DNA of 16,229 nt from an uncultured Clostridia bacterium (lineage in GTDB: Bacteria; Bacillota; Clostridia; Christensenellales; Borkfalkiaceae), in the NCBI GenBank assembly GCA_947174975.1, contig CAMWLA010000013.1, positions 1 to 16,229 on the forward strand, read 5' to 3'. The notes beneath the pieces were generated by a model. That model made no database searches and was not told the DNA's origin. It worked only from the letters and a program-made list of their open reading frames with translations. Every line of letters begins with the position of its first letter. The stretch's first letter is position 1. A program made the position numbers and the translations under genes. Positions 14,304 to 16,229 of the stretch are shown piece after piece.

Positions 14304-16121
14304 TTATTCCGTTTTATCAGTTGCCGCGGGCTTTTTAGCAGCGGGCTTCTTTGCGGTTGTAGTCTTAGCTGCGGTAGTTTTAGCCGCCGCGGGCTTTTTA
14401 GCAGCGGTTGAAGTTTTAGCTGCTGCGGGTTTCGCTGTCGTTGACTTTGTTGTTGCGGGTTTAGCCGCTGCGGGCTTTTTAGCAGCCGTAGTCTTTGCTG
14501 CCGCGGGCTTTGCTTCTGCGGAAGTTTCTGCCTTTGCCGCGGGTTTCTTTGCAGTCGTTGTTTTAGCCGTCGTTGACTTAGCTGCGGGCTTTTTAGCTGC
14601 CGTTGACTTCGTTGCCGTAGTCTTCTTTGCCGCGGGTTTCTTTGCGGGAGCAGCCTCTGCGGGAACTTCTTCCTTTACGTCTTCTGCGGGAGCAGCTTCT
14701 GCAACCGCTACGGCTTCCTCTTCTTTAACCTCTTCGGGTTTAGCCTCGGTTACAGCTTCGGCTGTAGCCTCTGCGGGAGTTGCAACTGCATCCGCAACAA
14801 CTTCTGCAGTGTCTTCTGCGGGAGCGTCTGCGGGTTTTTCCGCCTTATCCTTCTTTTTGAAGAGAGATAAGCATTTTGCGATAATTCCCTTCTTCTGTTC
14901 GGGAACGACGTTTTCTTTAACCTTGTCGTCCGCTTCTCTGGGCAGAGGTCCGTTATGGTTGACGTACGCTTGACCCTCAGCCGCCATTTCCGCAACGATT
15001 TCTTCGTGGAAAGCAATCTGCGAGCCGAAACGAACGCGCTCTTCGGTTTCTTTATTGAAAATAAGTACCTTATGTTCTTTTAAGTTAAACTTAACTACGT
15101 TGCCCGCAATATTTCCCATTTCGTCAGCCGAAATTATCGAACGGACAACGGGATTTAACGAGCTTTCGCTTGTGGAAACGACGGAAACGTCTCTTCCCAT
15201 TACGTCAATACCCGATACCGAGCAAGTCAGCTTGCCTTTCTTATCGAGAATGAAGCCTTCGGGACGGATACCGACGTAAACTTCCTGGTCTTCAACACCC
15301 TTGACGTCGAGAACTTGTTCGTCGCCGATATAAAGCTTGCCTTTTTCAACTCTGCCCGAGAACAAGTTGATGGGAGGCGCGCCGAGGAATTTTGCAACGA
15401 ACAGATTTGCGGGATCGTCGTAAACGTGCTGGGGTTTGCCCGTCTGCATTATTACGCCGAGCTTCATAACAACTATGTAGTCGGAAATGGACATCGCTTC
15501 TTCTTGGTCGTGCGTTACGAAAATCGTAGTAATCTGAGTGCTGCGTTGTATTCTTCTTATCTCTTCACGGGTCTGTAATCTGAGGCGCGCGTCAAGATTA
15601 GAAAGAGGCTCATCCAAAAGAAGAACGCGGGGCATTTTTACGAGAGCGCGGGCAATTGCGACACGCTGCTGCTGTCCGCCGGAAAGCTCTGACGGCTTAC
15701 GATTCATATACTCGTTAATCTGAACGAGCTTCGCCGCCTCGTTAGCGCGTTTTAACATTTCCTCTTTGGAGAGCCTGTTTTCACCTTTCAAATTCTGCAA
15801 GGGGAATAAAATATTCTGTTGAACTGTCATATGAGGGTAAAGCGCATAGTTCTGGAATACCAAACCTATACCTCTGTTTTCGGGAGAGAGCTTCGTAACG
15901 TCGTCTTCGCCGAAGAAAATTTTACCGCTTGACGGTTCCTGCAACCCGCTTATCATATAAAGCGTGGTCGATTTACCGCAACCGGAAGGTCCTAAAAGAC
16001 CGATAAGCTTACCGTCGGGGATTTCAAGGTTGAAATCGTTTACGGCAATAACTTCTGCGTTCTTGTCCTTCTTGTTGCGGCTTGGAAAGATTTTTGTAAG
16101 GTTTTCTAATACAACTTTCAT
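14304..16121 (-). CDS. MsmX/UgpC-type ABC transporter ATPase with acidic and histone-H1-like C-terminal tail
   Basis: A 605-residue ATPase energising the importer. The nucleotide-binding domain is complete: Walker A GPSGCGKS (44-51), Q-loop Q90, signature LSGGQ (146-150), Walker B VLLLDEP (166-172), D-loop SNLD (174-177) and H-loop H204. A TOBE/MalK-type regulatory domain follows (~240-385, VYVGIRPEGF at 281-290). Relatives end near 360-380 residues; this protein adds ~225. First comes a short linker with a basic patch (KKGIIAKCLSLFKKKDK, 410-426), then an Ala/Glu/Val-rich acidic stretch (~428-492), and finally ~113 residues of degenerate KKPAAK / AKTTAAK units (493-605) resembling histone H1 or AlgP tails. 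The reading frame is intact, so the tail is genuinely encoded. AGGAAG ribosome site before ATG 16121. The tail could bind nucleic acid, polyphosphate or acidic membrane lipids, or be a low-complexity linker. Confidence 0.95.
   Translation of the reverse strand: MKVVLENLTKIFPSRNKKDKNAEVIAVNDFNLEIPDGKLIGLLGPSGCGKSTTLYMISGLQEPSSGKIFFGEDDVTKLSPENRGIGLVFQNYALYPHMTVQQNILFPLQNLKGENRLSKEEMLKRANEAAKLVQINEYMNRKPSELSGGQQQRVAIARALVKMPRVLLLDEPLSNLDARLRLQTREEIRRIQRSTQITTIFVTHDQEEAMSISDYIVVMKLGVIMQTGKPQHVYDDPANLFVAKFLGAPPINLFSGRVEKGKLYIGDEQVLDVKGVEDQEVYVGIRPEGFILDKKGKLTCSVSGIDVMGRDVSVVSTSESSLNPVVRSIISADEMGNIAGNVVKFNLKEHKVLIFNKETEERVRFGSQIAFHEEIVAEMAAEGQAYVNHNGPLPREADDKVKENVVPEQKKGIIAKCLSLFKKKDKAEKPADAPAEDTAEVVADAVATPAEATAEAVTEAKPEEVKEEEAVAVAEAAPAEDVKEEVPAEAAPAKKPAAKKTTATKSTAAKKPAAKSTTAKTTTAKKPAAKAETSAEAKPAAAKTTAAKKPAAAKPATTKSTTAKPAAAKTSTAAKKPAAAKTTAAKTTTAKKPAAKKPAATDKTE
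14307..14645 (-). repeat. Degenerate Lys/Ala/Pro/Thr coding repeat (H1-like tail)
   Basis: Tandem, imperfect repeats encoding KKPAA, AKTTAAK and AKSTTAK units make up the last ~113 codons of the ATPase gene. At DNA level related blocks such as GCGGGCTTTTTAGCAGC (plus-strand reading) recur many times with silent and conservative differences. Such a tract is prone to expansion or contraction and to assembly error, so repeat number may vary between strains. Confidence 0.88.
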
Positions 16122-16148
16122 AATTCTTCCTATATTTTTTTATTTTTT

Positions 16149-16162
16149 ATCGTTAAAACGAT
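16149..16162. promoter_or_regulatory. Inverted repeat upstream of the ABC operon (possible operator)
   Basis: A 6-2-6 inverted repeat, ATCGTT-AA-AACGAT, lies 28 bp upstream of the ATPase start. Its position suits an operator or part of a leader. No U-run makes it a clear terminator on either strand, and I find no consensus -35/-10 pair around it in the remaining 108 bp, so the operon promoter may lie beyond the window edge. Confidence 0.4.
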
Positions 16163-16229
16163 TAAATATTTTTTGAGTTTTCGACTTCTTCATTGTGTTG
16201 AATAGTCTTTCTTTCAATCATTTCATCGG
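16162..16229 (-). CDS. Possible 3' end of an upstream minus-strand gene (21 codons visible)
   Basis: One minus-strand frame is open from the right edge to a TAA at 16162-16164, reading DEMIERKTIQHNEEVENSKNI. IERKTIQ is faintly like the C-terminal strand of LacI-type regulators, which often sit upstream of sugar importers, but 21 residues cannot establish this and a short open frame can occur by chance. If real, it ends 40 bp before the ATPase start and could be co-transcribed. Confidence 0.3.
   Translation of the reverse strand, partial: DEMIERKTIQHNEEVENSKNI

Noticed and set aside
14307..14645. Repeat tract considered as a CRISPR-like or non-coding tandem repeat
   Set aside because: Units are irregular, have no constant spacers, and keep one reading frame encoding a Lys/Ala tail, so it is a coding repeat.

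Overview
The window looks like a piece of a low-to-mid GC, Gram-positive-type genome, most likely an uncultured gut clostridium of the Christensenellales/Borkfalkia kind. That placement is my inference from three things: strong AGGAGG-type ribosome sites with consensus TTGACA/TATAAT promoters, lipobox lipoproteins carrying bacterial Ig-like and OB-like domains, and a solute-binding-protein ABC importer. There are no rRNA or tRNA genes, CRISPR arrays, insertion sequences or phage genes that I can see.

Layout. Positions 1-977 (+) hold the 3' part of a gene cut by the left edge, probably the tail of an M48-type membrane peptidase. It ends at a bidirectional terminator shared with a convergent SHOCT-domain membrane protein (1030-1581, -), which has its own promoter. 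Next comes a two-gene minus-strand operon (4189 down to 1706): a fused HAD nucleotidase/guanylate-kinase-like protein, then a COG2509-type FAD-dependent dehydrogenase. From a compact divergent promoter region (about 4216-4323) a plus-strand operon runs the other way: two tandem NrnA-like DHH phosphoesterases and the nucleotidase SurE, each joined to the next by a 4-base ATGA overlap and ending at a second bidirectional terminator (6968-7003).

The right-hand 9 kb is one long minus-strand cluster, read from 16121 to 7014: an MsmX/UgpC-type ABC ATPase with a very unusual acidic-then-histone-H1-like C-terminal tail, MalF-type and MalG-type permeases, an extracellular solute-binding lipoprotein, a lipoprotein with a staphylococcal-nuclease-like domain plus OB-like domains, and a large lipoprotein with two OB-like repeats alternating with Ig-like domains. 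The first five genes are tightly spaced. The last sits behind a 93-bp gap holding a stable hairpin.

How the genes may work together. Almost everything between 3.1 and 7 kb acts on nucleotides or short oligonucleotides (nucleotidase/kinase fusion, two nanoRNase/pAp-phosphatase-like enzymes, SurE). The neighbouring ABC cluster carries a surface nuclease-like lipoprotein, OB-like surface modules and an ATPase with a DNA-binding-like tail. My leading hypothesis is a surface nucleic-acid (or nucleic-acid-derived sugar/nucleoside) foraging importer next to an intracellular nucleotide-salvage block. The domain content is seen in the sequence. The substrate and the functional link are inference. An ordinary sugar importer with unrelated lipoproteins is the main alternative.
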